Shown here piece after piece: positions 26,824-34,905 of a stretch of 64,000 nucleotides of DNA. The DNA is from Chamaesiphon minutus PCC 6605 (GTDB lineage Bacteria > Cyanobacteriota > Cyanobacteriia > Cyanobacteriales > Chamaesiphonaceae): contig NC_019697.1 of assembly GCF_000317145.1 (NCBI RefSeq), positions 4,228,886 to 4,292,885 of the forward strand, given 5' to 3'. A model generated the notes under the pieces. That model ran no database searches, was not told the DNA's origin, and was given only the letters and a program-made list of their open reading frames with translations. Each line of letters starts with the position of its first letter. Positions within the stretch are counted from its first letter, which is position 1. The position numbers were made by a program, and so were the translations under genes.

Positions 26824-27196
26824 AATTAGCGGCAGGTCGATCGATTTCAGCTATCTGGGTACTAACAAAACTAACAACCAAGCTCTAGCCAACTCGATAT
26901 TAGGGCTGGACGATCGACAATCTTATGACAAAAGTATAACTAATAACAGTTTAGGTAAGTTAGATCGATTAGATCGATAGAGGCATCTAAAAACAATTTT
27001 AGTAGCGTCGCAAAGCCTACCGCAGGCAAAGTCTCCCACCTTAGAGAAACTGCCAACAAACTACCACCGAAGCGCGATTTGTGTTGTACCAGCCGCTAAA
27101 AATCGCGCTAAGCTATAACATATAAGGTCGCCAAGGATAGACTGTCCCCACAGACCCCCGATCGTTCCACCTTCTGCTAATTGGCATTTTTCAACC
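26824..27196. other. Intergenic region tex-hisD
   Basis: The 373 bases contain AT-rich stretches and CGATCG repeats but no gene that I can support. The hisD promoter should lie here. Confidence 0.5.
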
Positions 27197-28525
27197 ATGC
27201 TGCGAATCATCACTCAGCAGACTGAAGCGCAACAAGAGTTGCAGCGAATCAGTGCCCGTACCCACGACGATGCGATCGTCCATAAAGAAGCCACCGTCAA
27301 CGAGATTGTCCAAACAGTCAGACGACAGGGCGACAAGGCTTTGCTACACTATACGGCTGAATTTGACGGTCAAGCTCTGACAGTCGATCGGTTGCGGGTC
27401 AGTGGTGCCGAATTAGATGCTGCCTATCAACAGGTGTCTAAGGAGTTACTCAAGGCGATCGAACTTGCCGCCCAAAATATCGAGGCTTTTCACCGCCAGC
27501 GGATGCCCAAATCTTGGGTCACCTTTGGTGAGGATGATGTCGTGCTGGGCAAACGATACAATCCCGTCGATCGGGCGGGCATCTACGTGCCAGGAGGCCG
27601 CGCTTGCTACCCCAGCACGGTGCTGATGAATGCCATTCCTGCTAAAGTCGCAGGCGTGCCGCAGATCGCCATGGTGACCCCACCAGGAGCTGATAAAAAT
27701 CTCAATCCTGCCGTCTTGGTTGCCGCTCAAGTCGCTGGCATCGAAGAAATCTATCGGGTGGGTGGTGCTCAATCGATCGCCGCTTTAGCATACGGTACCG
27801 ATACGATCGCTAAAGTAGATGTCATTACAGGACCGGGTAATATTTATGTCACCCTCGCCAAAAAGTTAGTCTACGGCACCGTGGGGATCGATTCCCTCGC
27901 AGGGCCATCCGAAGTGCTAATTATTGCCGACCGCAATGCCAATCCCCAGCACGTTGCGGTCGATTTGTTAGCCCAAGCCGAACACGATCCGATGGCTGCG
28001 GCAATCTTGATTACCACCGACATGGGTTTAGCTACAGCCGTTCAAGCCGCAGTCGAGCAACAACTGGTAAATCATCCCCGCCGCACGCTCACCGAAAAAT
28101 CGATCGCCCATTACGGACTGATCGCGGTAGTCGATACTCTAGAACAAGCTGCCGAACTCTCTAATCGGTTCGCACCAGAACATTTAGAAATTAAAACTGA
28201 CGACCCTTGGGCATTAATCGATCGGATTCGTCATGCTGGGGCGATCTTCTTGGGTGATTCGACTCCAGAAGCGGTAGGCGACTACCTGGCTGGCCCGAAT
28301 CATACCTTGCCGACATCTGGTGCCGCTCGTTATGCTTCAGCCTTGGGTGTCGAAACATTTATGAAGCACTCTAGTCTAATCCAATATTCGCCAGCAGCTT
28401 TAGGCAAGGTTGGCAATGCGATTCAAGCTCTCACCCAAGCTGAAGGACTATTCTCGCATGGGGAGTCGGTACGCCTGCGGTTGAACGACGCTGCTACCGA
28501 TCGACTGCGTCAACGAGACGAATAA
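27197..28525 (+). CDS. hisD: Histidinol dehydrogenase
   Basis: A 442-residue enzyme for the last two steps of histidine synthesis: NAD-dependent oxidation of L-histidinol through the aldehyde to histidine. Motifs are GIYVPGGRACYPSTVLMNAIPAKVAGV, DVITGPGNIYVTLAKK, IDSLAGPSEVLIIAD and the Zn/catalytic segments LLAQAEHDPMA, NRFAPEHLEI and GPNHTLPTSGAARYASAL. Full length, cytoplasmic. No other his gene is next to it, as is usual in cyanobacteria. A perfect 40-bp palindrome follows the stop. Confidence 0.97.
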   Translation: MLRIITQQTEAQQELQRISARTHDDAIVHKEATVNEIVQTVRRQGDKALLHYTAEFDGQALTVDRLRVSGAELDAAYQQVSKELLKAIELAAQNIEAFHRQRMPKSWVTFGEDDVVLGKRYNPVDRAGIYVPGGRACYPSTVLMNAIPAKVAGVPQIAMVTPPGADKNLNPAVLVAAQVAGIEEIYRVGGAQSIAALAYGTDTIAKVDVITGPGNIYVTLAKKLVYGTVGIDSLAGPSEVLIIADRNANPQHVAVDLLAQAEHDPMAAAILITTDMGLATAVQAAVEQQLVNHPRRTLTEKSIAHYGLIAVVDTLEQAAELSNRFAPEHLEIKTDDPWALIDRIRHAGAIFLGDSTPEAVGDYLAGPNHTLPTSGAARYASALGVETFMKHSSLIQYSPAALGKVGNAIQALTQAEGLFSHGESVRLRLNDAATDRLRQRDE

Positions 28526-28584
28526 CGAAGGCAGAACGCAGAAGGTCGTTTTTGTAATGGGTATTTATGCCCAGCTTCCAACTC

Positions 28585-28624
28585 GCCAAAGTAGGGGCAA
28601 TTCATGAATTGCCCCTACTTTGGC
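28585..28624. terminator. Perfect 40-bp palindrome between convergent genes
   Basis: GCCAAAGTAGGGGCAATTCA is followed directly by its full reverse complement. It lies between hisD (+) and the gene at 28657 (-). The central GGGGCAATTCATGAATTGCCCC core recurs in this window at 1697, 42883, 45781 and 63074 with different outer arms. A role as bidirectional terminator is likely. Confidence 0.7.
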
Positions 28625-28656
28625 AAGCGATTGGCTCGATACCGATCGTGGACAGC

Positions 28657-29592
28657 TTACGATCGATCTGGCAACTCTAGCTTTTGCGGCAGCGAACGCT
28701 TAATCGGTGCGGGTTTGGGTTTTTCGACCTCGCTGCGCGGAGTGACCGCTTTGGCATCATCCCCGTCCCAAGGCTTCTTAAATGGTTTTGAACCAGCCCC
28801 ATCGATCGGGGGCTTCCCACCGCCTTTACGTGGCGTTTTAGCCCGCAGAGTGGCTACAAATTGACCGCTACGGATCTGTAAATTGTTCTCGACTCTGACC
28901 ACATCAAAATCCCAGAAGTTACCGACCAGCTTTTGAGGGAGATCGCCAATGAGTCGAATTTTAAAATATCGCTCTTCTTCGGTTTTTTTCTTGGGTGCTT
29001 GGCGAATTTTGACAAAGATTTCTTTGCTTTCCCGCGATTGATAAATGACTTCGCCCCGAATCGAGAAATAACTATCGGGAATCCCTAAAGTCTCGATCGT
29101 GGGCATCGGCGGTACCTCCACTGGCTCGCTAGACCCCTCTGGAGCGACGATCGTCGGATCGAGTGGCTTAATTACCAATTGTGGGTCCCACATCCCCATA
29201 ATTTGGGCGTGCAGCTTATTATCCTCTTTGCGAATGCGCGGATAGACTACCCACAGATGCGATTTTTCTAGATCCAGGTGATTTTTGATCAGACTCATGA
29301 TCCGACCGAGAATCACAGCATCAATCTCTGTACCGTCATCGGCCAAAACCATCCCTTGATTGAATTCCTCGCTAGAGGGAATATATTTACCTAAAATCAA
29401 GCCGATCGCGCGATACTGGAGCGGCTCACTTGCAGGTGGAATCGGTGTATTCCCCGTCAGTTGTAGCATCGGGGGCAAAGGTGGATAATCTGCCGGGTCT
29501 GGTTTTTTCGGTCGCTTGATCGGTTTCGCAGGTCTGGTAGCAGCCTCTGGATGCGATGGAGGCCGATCGGTAGGAAATTGTGCAGAACTCAT
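28657..29592 (-). CDS. Conserved cyanobacterial hypothetical protein with Pro-rich N-terminus
   Basis: A 311-residue soluble protein. The first approximately 65 residues are Pro/Lys-rich and disordered (RPAKPIKRPKKPDPADYPPLPPM). A structured middle follows (LQYRAIGLILGKYIPSSEEFNQGMVLADDGTEIDAVILGRIMSLIKNHLDLEKSHLWVVYPR) and then FSIRGEVIYQSRESKEIFVKIRQ. The tail is again basic and low-complexity (AKTPRKGGGKPP, EKPKPAPIKRSL). I recall similar proteins as conserved hypotheticals across cyanobacteria, but no function. The beta-rich middle could bind RNA or protein; this is not shown. It faces hisD tail to tail. Confidence 0.7.
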   Translation of the reverse strand: MSSAQFPTDRPPSHPEAATRPAKPIKRPKKPDPADYPPLPPMLQLTGNTPIPPASEPLQYRAIGLILGKYIPSSEEFNQGMVLADDGTEIDAVILGRIMSLIKNHLDLEKSHLWVVYPRIRKEDNKLHAQIMGMWDPQLVIKPLDPTIVAPEGSSEPVEVPPMPTIETLGIPDSYFSIRGEVIYQSRESKEIFVKIRQAPKKKTEEERYFKIRLIGDLPQKLVGNFWDFDVVRVENNLQIRSGQFVATLRAKTPRKGGGKPPIDGAGSKPFKKPWDGDDAKAVTPRSEVEKPKPAPIKRSLPQKLELPDRS

Positions 29593-30071
29593 AGAAAATG
29601 CCTTCGGACGGAGTCAAATTTTTCGATCTCCCTCTCATGGTAATCGGGATCTTCGAGACTGAAATTATGGGTATGTAACAACCAAGCAGATCGACTATCT
29701 GCCCAGATCGACATCTGGCGATAGATAGATAGTGCCCACATCCCGCGCTCAAACTACTATGGAAGCAACCCAGTCGATCTAAAAGACTGACTTTGGTTAC
29801 ATTCACTTGCATAATTATTGATGCCAGCCTATTCTAGCAATTTCTGGTCAAATCCTGAAATCAATCTTAAATTATTACACCCGATCGACCTCAAATTCTG
29901 TGCTAATCGATGCAATCCCGTAACACAAATAGCCAATATCTTCGGTGTTACACTTTTTGATTAATTTAAACAACCCCTACCCCACCCTAAAGCCTAAAGC
30001 CTAAAGCCTAAAGCCTAAAGCCTAAAGCCTAAAGCCTAAAGCCTAATCCCTAATCCCTATACCCTCTAGTC
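29593..30071. other. Intergenic region with heptamer repeats upstream of glyQ
   Basis: About 480 bases without a supported gene. The right end is filled by the CCTAAAG repeat array that reaches to within 17 bases of the glyQ start. Confidence 0.6.
29986..30055. repeat. Heptanucleotide tandem repeat (CCTAAAG)8 directly before glyQ
   Basis: Eight perfect CCTAAAG units (29986-30041) are followed by two CCTAATC variants. The same heptamer in opposite orientation forms the array at 58636-58670. The array takes the place where the glyQ ribosome binding site would be expected, leaving CCCTATACCCTCTAGTC before the ATG, which has no clear Shine-Dalgarno. Confidence 0.9.
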
Positions 30072-30956
30072 ATGAACTTTCAATCCGTCGTCGCCACTCT
30101 CAACCAATTCTGGAGCGCACAAGGCTGTTCGATCGTCCAAGCATACGATACCGAAAAAGGTGCAGCCACCAAAAGCCATCATACCTTCTTGCGCTCGATC
30201 GGCCCCGAACCGTGGTCGGTGGCGTATATCGAACCCTGTCGGCGTCCTGGTGACGGTCGTTATGGTCAAAACCCCAACCGCTATCAACATTACTATCAAT
30301 ATCAAGTCCTGATCAAACCCTCTCCCGATAATATTCAAGACGTCTATCTCGACTCTCTGCGCGCCGTAGGCATCGAGCCAGCAGATCACGATATTCGGTT
30401 TGTCGAAGATAACTGGGAAGACGCCGCGATGGGTGCGTGGGGTGTCGGTTGGGAAGTGTGGCTAGATGGAATGGAAGTCACTCAATTTACCTACTTCCAG
30501 CAGTGTGGCGGGATCGATTGTCGTCCGGTATCGATCGAAATTACCTATGGTTTGGAGCGGTTGTGCATGTATCTGCAAGGTGTAGATTCGATCGCCAAAA
30601 TCCAATGGAACGACACGCTCACCTACGCCGATATCTATCTCCAATCGGAAATAGAGCAATCTACATACAATTTTGAGGCGTCTAATCCCGAATTATTATT
30701 TACGCTGTTCGACTTATATCAACAAGAAGCCGAACAACTGATCGCCAAAAAGTTGGTCATGCCGAGCTTGGATTATGTCCTCAAATGCTCTCACACCTTC
30801 AATATGCTCGATGCGCGCGGTGTCATCTCAGTCACAGAGAGAACGCGCTATATCGGTAAAGTACGCGGATTAGCCCGACAAGTCGCCCACCTTTATCTCG
30901 CACAACGCGAAAAATTAGGCTTCCCCTTGCTATCTAAAGCCACGGCGATCGTCTAA
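30072..30956 (+). CDS. glyQ: Glycine--tRNA ligase alpha subunit
   Basis: A 294-residue alpha chain of the bacterial tetrameric glycyl-tRNA synthetase, which carries the class II active site that activates glycine. Motifs are [19 protein letters not shown] near the N-terminus, the class II motif 2 region [38 protein letters not shown], and [15 protein letters not shown] for motif 3. Normal length. The beta subunit (glyS) is not in this window, as usual in cyanobacteria where the two are unlinked. A heptamer array sits immediately upstream. Confidence 0.97.
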   Translation: MNFQSVVATLNQFWSAQGCSIVQAYDTEKGAATKSHHTFLRSIGPEPWSVAYIEPCRRPGDGRYGQNPNRYQHYYQYQVLIKPSPDNIQDVYLDSLRAVGIEPADHDIRFVEDNWEDAAMGAWGVGWEVWLDGMEVTQFTYFQQCGGIDCRPVSIEITYGLERLCMYLQGVDSIAKIQWNDTLTYADIYLQSEIEQSTYNFEASNPELLFTLFDLYQQEAEQLIAKKLVMPSLDYVLKCSHTFNMLDARGVISVTERTRYIGKVRGLARQVAHLYLAQREKLGFPLLSKATAIV

Positions 30957-31085
30957 TCCACAACGATTCGGGATTAGATCTGGTCGGTGAAACCTATTTG
31001 GTGGGTAGTGCTAAGACCTAGTTGGTGGGCAATGCCCACCCTACGGCTATAGCTTTCAACTTTCCACTCTCAACTTTCAACTAAC

Positions 31086-31217
31086 TTAGTCTTCATGATC
31101 GTCGAAAGGATCGGACAACTGCTTGGCTGGAGGGCCGAAGGAGATATACAGACCGTAGGCAGTGGTGAGGATCACCGCTGCACCTAACGTAATGCTAAGA
31201 ACTGTTGCAGATTCCAT
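31086..31217 (-). CDS. psbN: Photosystem II biogenesis protein PsbN
   Basis: A 43-residue protein (MESATVLSITLGAAVILTTAYGLYISFGPPAKQLSDPFDDHED) with one membrane helix and the highly conserved GLYxxFGPPxxxLxDPFDDHED tail that identifies PsbN. It is needed for assembly and repair of the photosystem II reaction centre rather than being a stable subunit. It lies in the usual place, opposite to psbH on the other strand and divergent from it by about 250 bases. Confidence 0.97.
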   Translation of the reverse strand: MESATVLSITLGAAVILTTAYGLYISFGPPAKQLSDPFDDHED

Positions 31218-31470
31218 GATTATTTTAATTTAAGGATGTTGCTTCTCTTACAATATTAATGAATTTTACAAAAATTTACCAAATATTACGGAGATCGATA
31301 CAGAGCGAACTTGAATCTACTCAGGCGGTGGGGATGCCAACACATGGATTCTTTCGCTCGAATTAGAACGGGATCGGTTGTCGAAAACGCGAATTTTGTT
31401 TGGTACACTGAGGGATGTGGAATGTTCCCATCCCGCATATATAATAGTATCCACATAACATTATCGACAC

Positions 31471-31674
31471 ATGGCACAACGCACAAAATTAGGAGATCTG
31501 CTCAGACCTCTAAATGCTGAATATGGTAAAGTCGTTCCTGGTTGGGGTACTACCCCAGTTATGGGCGTATTTATGGTTTTATTTGCAGTCTTTTTACTGA
31601 TCATTCTCCAAATCTACAATAACTCTCTAGTTCTAGATAGTTTCTCTGTTGACTGGAGCGGCGGCGGACAATAG
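31471..31674 (+). CDS. psbH: Photosystem II reaction centre protein PsbH
   Basis: A 67-residue single-helix subunit of photosystem II. The sequence [48 protein letters not shown] is characteristic: soluble N-terminal arm, PGWGTTP before the helix and IYN after it. It stabilises the CP47 side and QB function. Divergent arrangement with psbN is conserved in cyanobacteria and chloroplasts. Confidence 0.98.
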   Translation: MAQRTKLGDLLRPLNAEYGKVVPGWGTTPVMGVFMVLFAVFLLIILQIYNNSLVLDSFSVDWSGGGQ

Positions 31675-31911
31675 GCAGAGGTGGTGACTGGAGATTGGGA
31701 TGGGTAAACAACGTTAGCCTTTGTCTAGGTTTAATCTTAGAAGACGATCGTTAAGATTGACTCTATCCCATACCCGATCGATAGCCACTGTAGATTAGTC
31801 GATCGTTGACAGGTTAGTCGATCTCACAGGATTCGATCTGAGCCTCGATCGATAAAATGACGGTGTATAACTGTAGACACAGCCAGAGCAATTGGAAGTA
31901 GGAACAAGATT

Positions 31912-32163
31912 ATGAACTTTTTTGGGATCGGTTTACCGGAAACTATCGCGATCGCTGTTGTCGTACTATTGGTATTTGGCCCCAAGAAGTTACCAGAAAT
32001 CGGCAAGAGTTTAGGCAAAGCGATTAAAGGTTTCCAAGAAGCCTCGAATGATTTTCAGTCAGAGTTTAAGAAGGAAGTAGACGCGATCGAATCTGCGGTA
32101 AAGTCTCCCAGTCAAATCGAATCGACTGAGGCAGCCAAAAATAAATCAGAAAGTAATACTTAG
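31912..32163 (+). CDS. tatA: Sec-independent protein translocase TatA/TatE
   Basis: An 83-residue TatA: a short N-terminus, one membrane helix (LPETIAIAVVVLLVFGPKKLPEIGKSLGKAIKGF) with the hinge FGPKKLPE and a following amphipathic helix, then an acidic/Ser-rich tail. It forms the variable pore of the twin-arginine pathway for folded proteins in thylakoid and plasma membranes, consistent with a Tat-dependent product in this window (14572). Stand-alone gene downstream of psbH. Confidence 0.95.
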   Translation: MNFFGIGLPETIAIAVVVLLVFGPKKLPEIGKSLGKAIKGFQEASNDFQSEFKKEVDAIESAVKSPSQIESTEAAKNKSESNT

Positions 32164-32223
32164 ACTAACTTTTGAGAGCGGGTTATAAGCGAGATTCTGT
32201 AAGATAGCTCGGTAAATAATCTC

Positions 32224-32991
32224 ATGAAGATGACTGCTGAAGATTTTTTAACTCATTGTAAAATTCCAGAAAAAGGTTATACAAAAGTTGATTTTAGAGG
32301 AGTCGATCTTAGTAGTATGGACTTAAGCGGCTCAGACATCCGAGGTGTTATTAATCTTAGCGGAGCCAACTTAAGAGGTGCAAATCTAACTGGAGTCAAG
32401 TGGAAAGGGGTAGATCTTAGGGGAGCTGACTTGAGTGATGCCGTTTTGAAAGATGCTTCGATGGAAGATATCAACTTAAGTGGGAATAGTATTCCTGCTG
32501 ATTGTGAAGGAGTTGAATTCGTCACATGTTACATGTACGGCTGTGGATTTATAAATTTGAATAATGCTGTCTTTCGTAACTGTTGGCTGCTAGGAGCGGA
32601 TTTTGAACACGCTAGCATTCAAAATACCAAATTCATTGACACACATTTAAATGGTGCTTCTTTTAGAGCAGACATGCAATATATTGAATTTACTCGATGT
32701 GATTTGAGTGGAAGCTATATTGGAGAGTCTAGGTTTGACAATATTCGGGTCGAAGAAAGTCATCTCAAAGGCGTGAATTTTGACGGAGGTGTTTTTAATA
32801 TTTGTGAATTTATCAGATCGGATTTGAGAGGAATGATTTTTAATGAAAGGATATTGACTAAAGAAAGAGTCTCACAAGCAAGTATTGCTGGAAGTATGGA
32901 GCAAACTATCTTTGAGGATACTATCTTGAGTGATGTACAGCACTTGGTAAGTTACGGAGAAAGAAAAAGAAACCGAGGGAAAATAGAGTAA
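32224..32991 (+). CDS. Pentapeptide repeat protein, C-terminus replaced by IS sequence
   Basis: A 255-residue right-handed quadrilateral beta-helix protein. Repeats of the A(D/N)LXX type are obvious (VDLSSMDLSGSDIRGVINLSGANLRGANLTGVKWKGVDLRGADLSDAVL), becoming irregular in the second half. From codon 238 onward the sequence is contributed by an insertion element: the TSD GATGT at 32932-32936 ends the original reading, and the present tail (QHLVSYGERKRNRGKIE) is IS-encoded. Without the IS the protein would end ...LSDVGETVSYP with a TAA at 34440-34442, i.e. 245 residues. The repeat core is untouched, so the protein may still fold. Function unknown. Confidence 0.85.
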   Translation: MKMTAEDFLTHCKIPEKGYTKVDFRGVDLSSMDLSGSDIRGVINLSGANLRGANLTGVKWKGVDLRGADLSDAVLKDASMEDINLSGNSIPADCEGVEFVTCYMYGCGFINLNNAVFRNCWLLGADFEHASIQNTKFIDTHLNGASFRADMQYIEFTRCDLSGSYIGESRFDNIRVEESHLKGVNFDGGVFNICEFIRSDLRGMIFNERILTKERVSQASIAGSMEQTIFEDTILSDVQHLVSYGERKRNRGKIE

Positions 32992-34412
32992 TCCTCAAGT
33001 GGTAAACAAAAGGAGCATGACTATGATTCCTTTGGTCGGAGTGCCCCAAACCATAGCCAAACAACTGAGTGCGTATCGAGAGGTCTTTTGTAGAGCCGAA
33101 GGATTCGAGCATGTCAGTCGATATGTCAGTGGATTAATATTAAGCGCAAACAAGACCCTGCAAGGAATTTACGCCCAACAAGTTTACCCCCAGGGAGAAG
33201 GAGTAAGTAGAAGAGCGATGCACTCTGCCGTCTTTGAGGCGGGATGGAGTAGCGAAAAATTAATGACACAGCATCGAGAAATAGTAGGGAAAAAGCACCG
33301 AGGAGTAGGGAGAGAAATAATCAGTTTAGATTGGACATTATCCCATCATGAATACGGATTAGAAATCTACGGGGTCAAACGAAGTTATGATTATGTCAAT
33401 CGGTGTATGAGTAATTATCAAACAGTAGTAACTGCAACGATCGCCAACCGAGAACAAATTGATGGGATTGCTGCTGAAGTCCAATTACCGGACTTTAGTA
33501 AAGAGGAAAAGAAGTACTTGCAAATGACGGCGCAACCAAGTTATCAAAGCCAAGCGGAATTAATGCAAAGGTTAACCGAGCTGTTGCATTATCAGCAAAA
33601 CCGATTGGCGTACCGAAAACGTACCGAAATAGCAGTAGATATCGTGCGTCAAGTCGAGTCAGAAGGAGCATTTCCCCAAGCAGACTATGCTTTTGACAAC
33701 GGAGTATTAACGTTAGAATTAACTCAAATAATTGAGTCTTCAGGGAAGCATTGGGTCAGCGAAATTGAAAGTTCTCGGTTAATTTTATGGCAGGACAAAT
33801 GGTGTAGAGTCGATGTAATTGCCACTCAATTATGCGGGGAACATCCAGAGAGTTTTCGACCTTTGCAAGTACGGTGTCGCAATGGTACGGTCAAGCAGTT
33901 TTGGGCTTTTACTAAAACTGTGCGCCTCAAACGATATGGACGAAAACGATTAGTTATCGTTCACGAACGGGAGGATTTAAGTGATGAACCAAGATTTTTA
34001 TTAACTGATGCTTTGCACTGGGAAAGTGGTCGAGTTATTCAGACTTGGAGTTATCGTTGGACTATCGAGATTTTTCATGAGTTTGCCAAGCAGGTGACTG
34101 GGTTTGAGTCGGCTCAGGTACGCAATCAGGAAGCGGTTAAACGCCACTTCTGTCTCAGTTGTATATCGCAGTCGTTACTTCAATCCTTGCCCTGTCAAGG
34201 TCAAAAATCTGAACGATTTATGTTTGCCCACAACCAGCAAACGGTAGGACAGCAACTTTATAGTTTGACTCGCGAAGCTTATCTCCAAATGCTGCATCTG
34301 GTGCAAGGTCTATTTGCCCAAACCCATACCTGTGAGCAAGTTTTGGAGGTGCTGATGCCTGCTTAATCTCCTCAATCATATTTTTCTCTGTTCGTAACTT
34401 GCCAAGTGCTGT
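32937..34412 (+). mobile_element. IS4/IS701-type insertion sequence with 5-bp target duplication
   Basis: A complete 1476-bp element. The left end ACAGCACTTGGTAAGTTACG (32937-32956) and the right end, reversed, ACAGCACTTGGCAAGTTACG (34393-34412) match at 19 of 20 bases. GATGT is duplicated at 32932-32936 and 34413-34417. It contains a single transposase gene. It is inserted in the last codons of the pentapeptide gene without moving it out of frame, giving a new C-terminal tail. Confidence 0.92.
33017..34366 (+). CDS. DDE transposase (IS4/IS701-like)
   Basis: A 449-residue transposase, start chosen at the ATG at 33017; a GTG at 32999 is the alternative. The catalytic residues are probably in IISLDWTLSHHEYGLEIYGVKRSYDYV (first Asp) and ADYAFDNGVLTLELTQ (second Asp). 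The YREK-like region WSYRWTIEIFHEFAKQVTGFESAQVRNQEAVKRH supplies the catalytic Glu, as in IS4-superfamily enzymes. The frame is complete and ends shortly before the right inverted repeat, so activity is possible. The exact family name (IS701 versus another IS4 group) is not certain. Confidence 0.85.
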   Translation: MTMIPLVGVPQTIAKQLSAYREVFCRAEGFEHVSRYVSGLILSANKTLQGIYAQQVYPQGEGVSRRAMHSAVFEAGWSSEKLMTQHREIVGKKHRGVGREIISLDWTLSHHEYGLEIYGVKRSYDYVNRCMSNYQTVVTATIANREQIDGIAAEVQLPDFSKEEKKYLQMTAQPSYQSQAELMQRLTELLHYQQNRLAYRKRTEIAVDIVRQVESEGAFPQADYAFDNGVLTLELTQIIESSGKHWVSEIESSRLILWQDKWCRVDVIATQLCGEHPESFRPLQVRCRNGTVKQFWAFTKTVRLKRYGRKRLVIVHEREDLSDEPRFLLTDALHWESGRVIQTWSYRWTIEIFHEFAKQVTGFESAQVRNQEAVKRHFCLSCISQSLLQSLPCQGQKSERFMFAHNQQTVGQQLYSLTREAYLQMLHLVQGLFAQTHTCEQVLEVLMPA

Positions 34413-34442
34413 GATGTAGGCGAAACTGTGTCCTATCCATAA

Positions 34443-34832
34443 TCATGAAATCGATCGAACCATTGGTAAAATACTTGAATCTTGAGATAATCGATCGACA
34501 AAATCATCGATCCCTTCGATGCCGATCGATTGCAAAGTATTTAATAAATTCCGACTATCTTCCATCAGCCGCGTGACATCGATACCTGCATATACGGGTT
34601 GATAATAAGGTAACCGCCCGATTCCTTCGCCGAGCAAAGTTACCGCACCGCGCCAATTGCGATTGTGGAGATGATAGCAAGCCACCGCAATTTGCAACAC
34701 GCCTTGATAAAACTTCTTGTCAGGATCTACCGACTCCATCCACAAAGCTTCGAGCGTATCGTGACAGGCATAATACTCACCCGCATTAAATTCATTAATA
34801 CCCTGCAACCATTCCGGTGGAAAATCTGACAT
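34443..34832 (-). CDS. DUF309 family protein
   Basis: A 129-residue DUF309 protein with the typical core FNAGEYYACHDTLEALWMESVDPDKKFYQGVLQIAVACYHLHNRNWRGAVTLLGEGIGRL: a helical pair with conserved HDxLExxW and YQGxLQxAVA. The family is widespread in cyanobacteria and Bacillus; function unknown. Its stop codon directly abuts the ancestral stop of the pentapeptide gene, supporting the reconstruction of the pre-insertion locus. It diverges from rcaE with about 70 bases between them. Confidence 0.88.
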   Translation of the reverse strand: MSDFPPEWLQGINEFNAGEYYACHDTLEALWMESVDPDKKFYQGVLQIAVACYHLHNRNWRGAVTLLGEGIGRLPYYQPVYAGIDVTRLMEDSRNLLNTLQSIGIEGIDDFVDRLSQDSSILPMVRSIS

Positions 34833-34905
34833 TACTTAGCTAAGAGCAGGTTTTTTAGTAAGATGATGATATCACCGATAGCCTCGCCTCAACACCACCG
34901 ATCGA

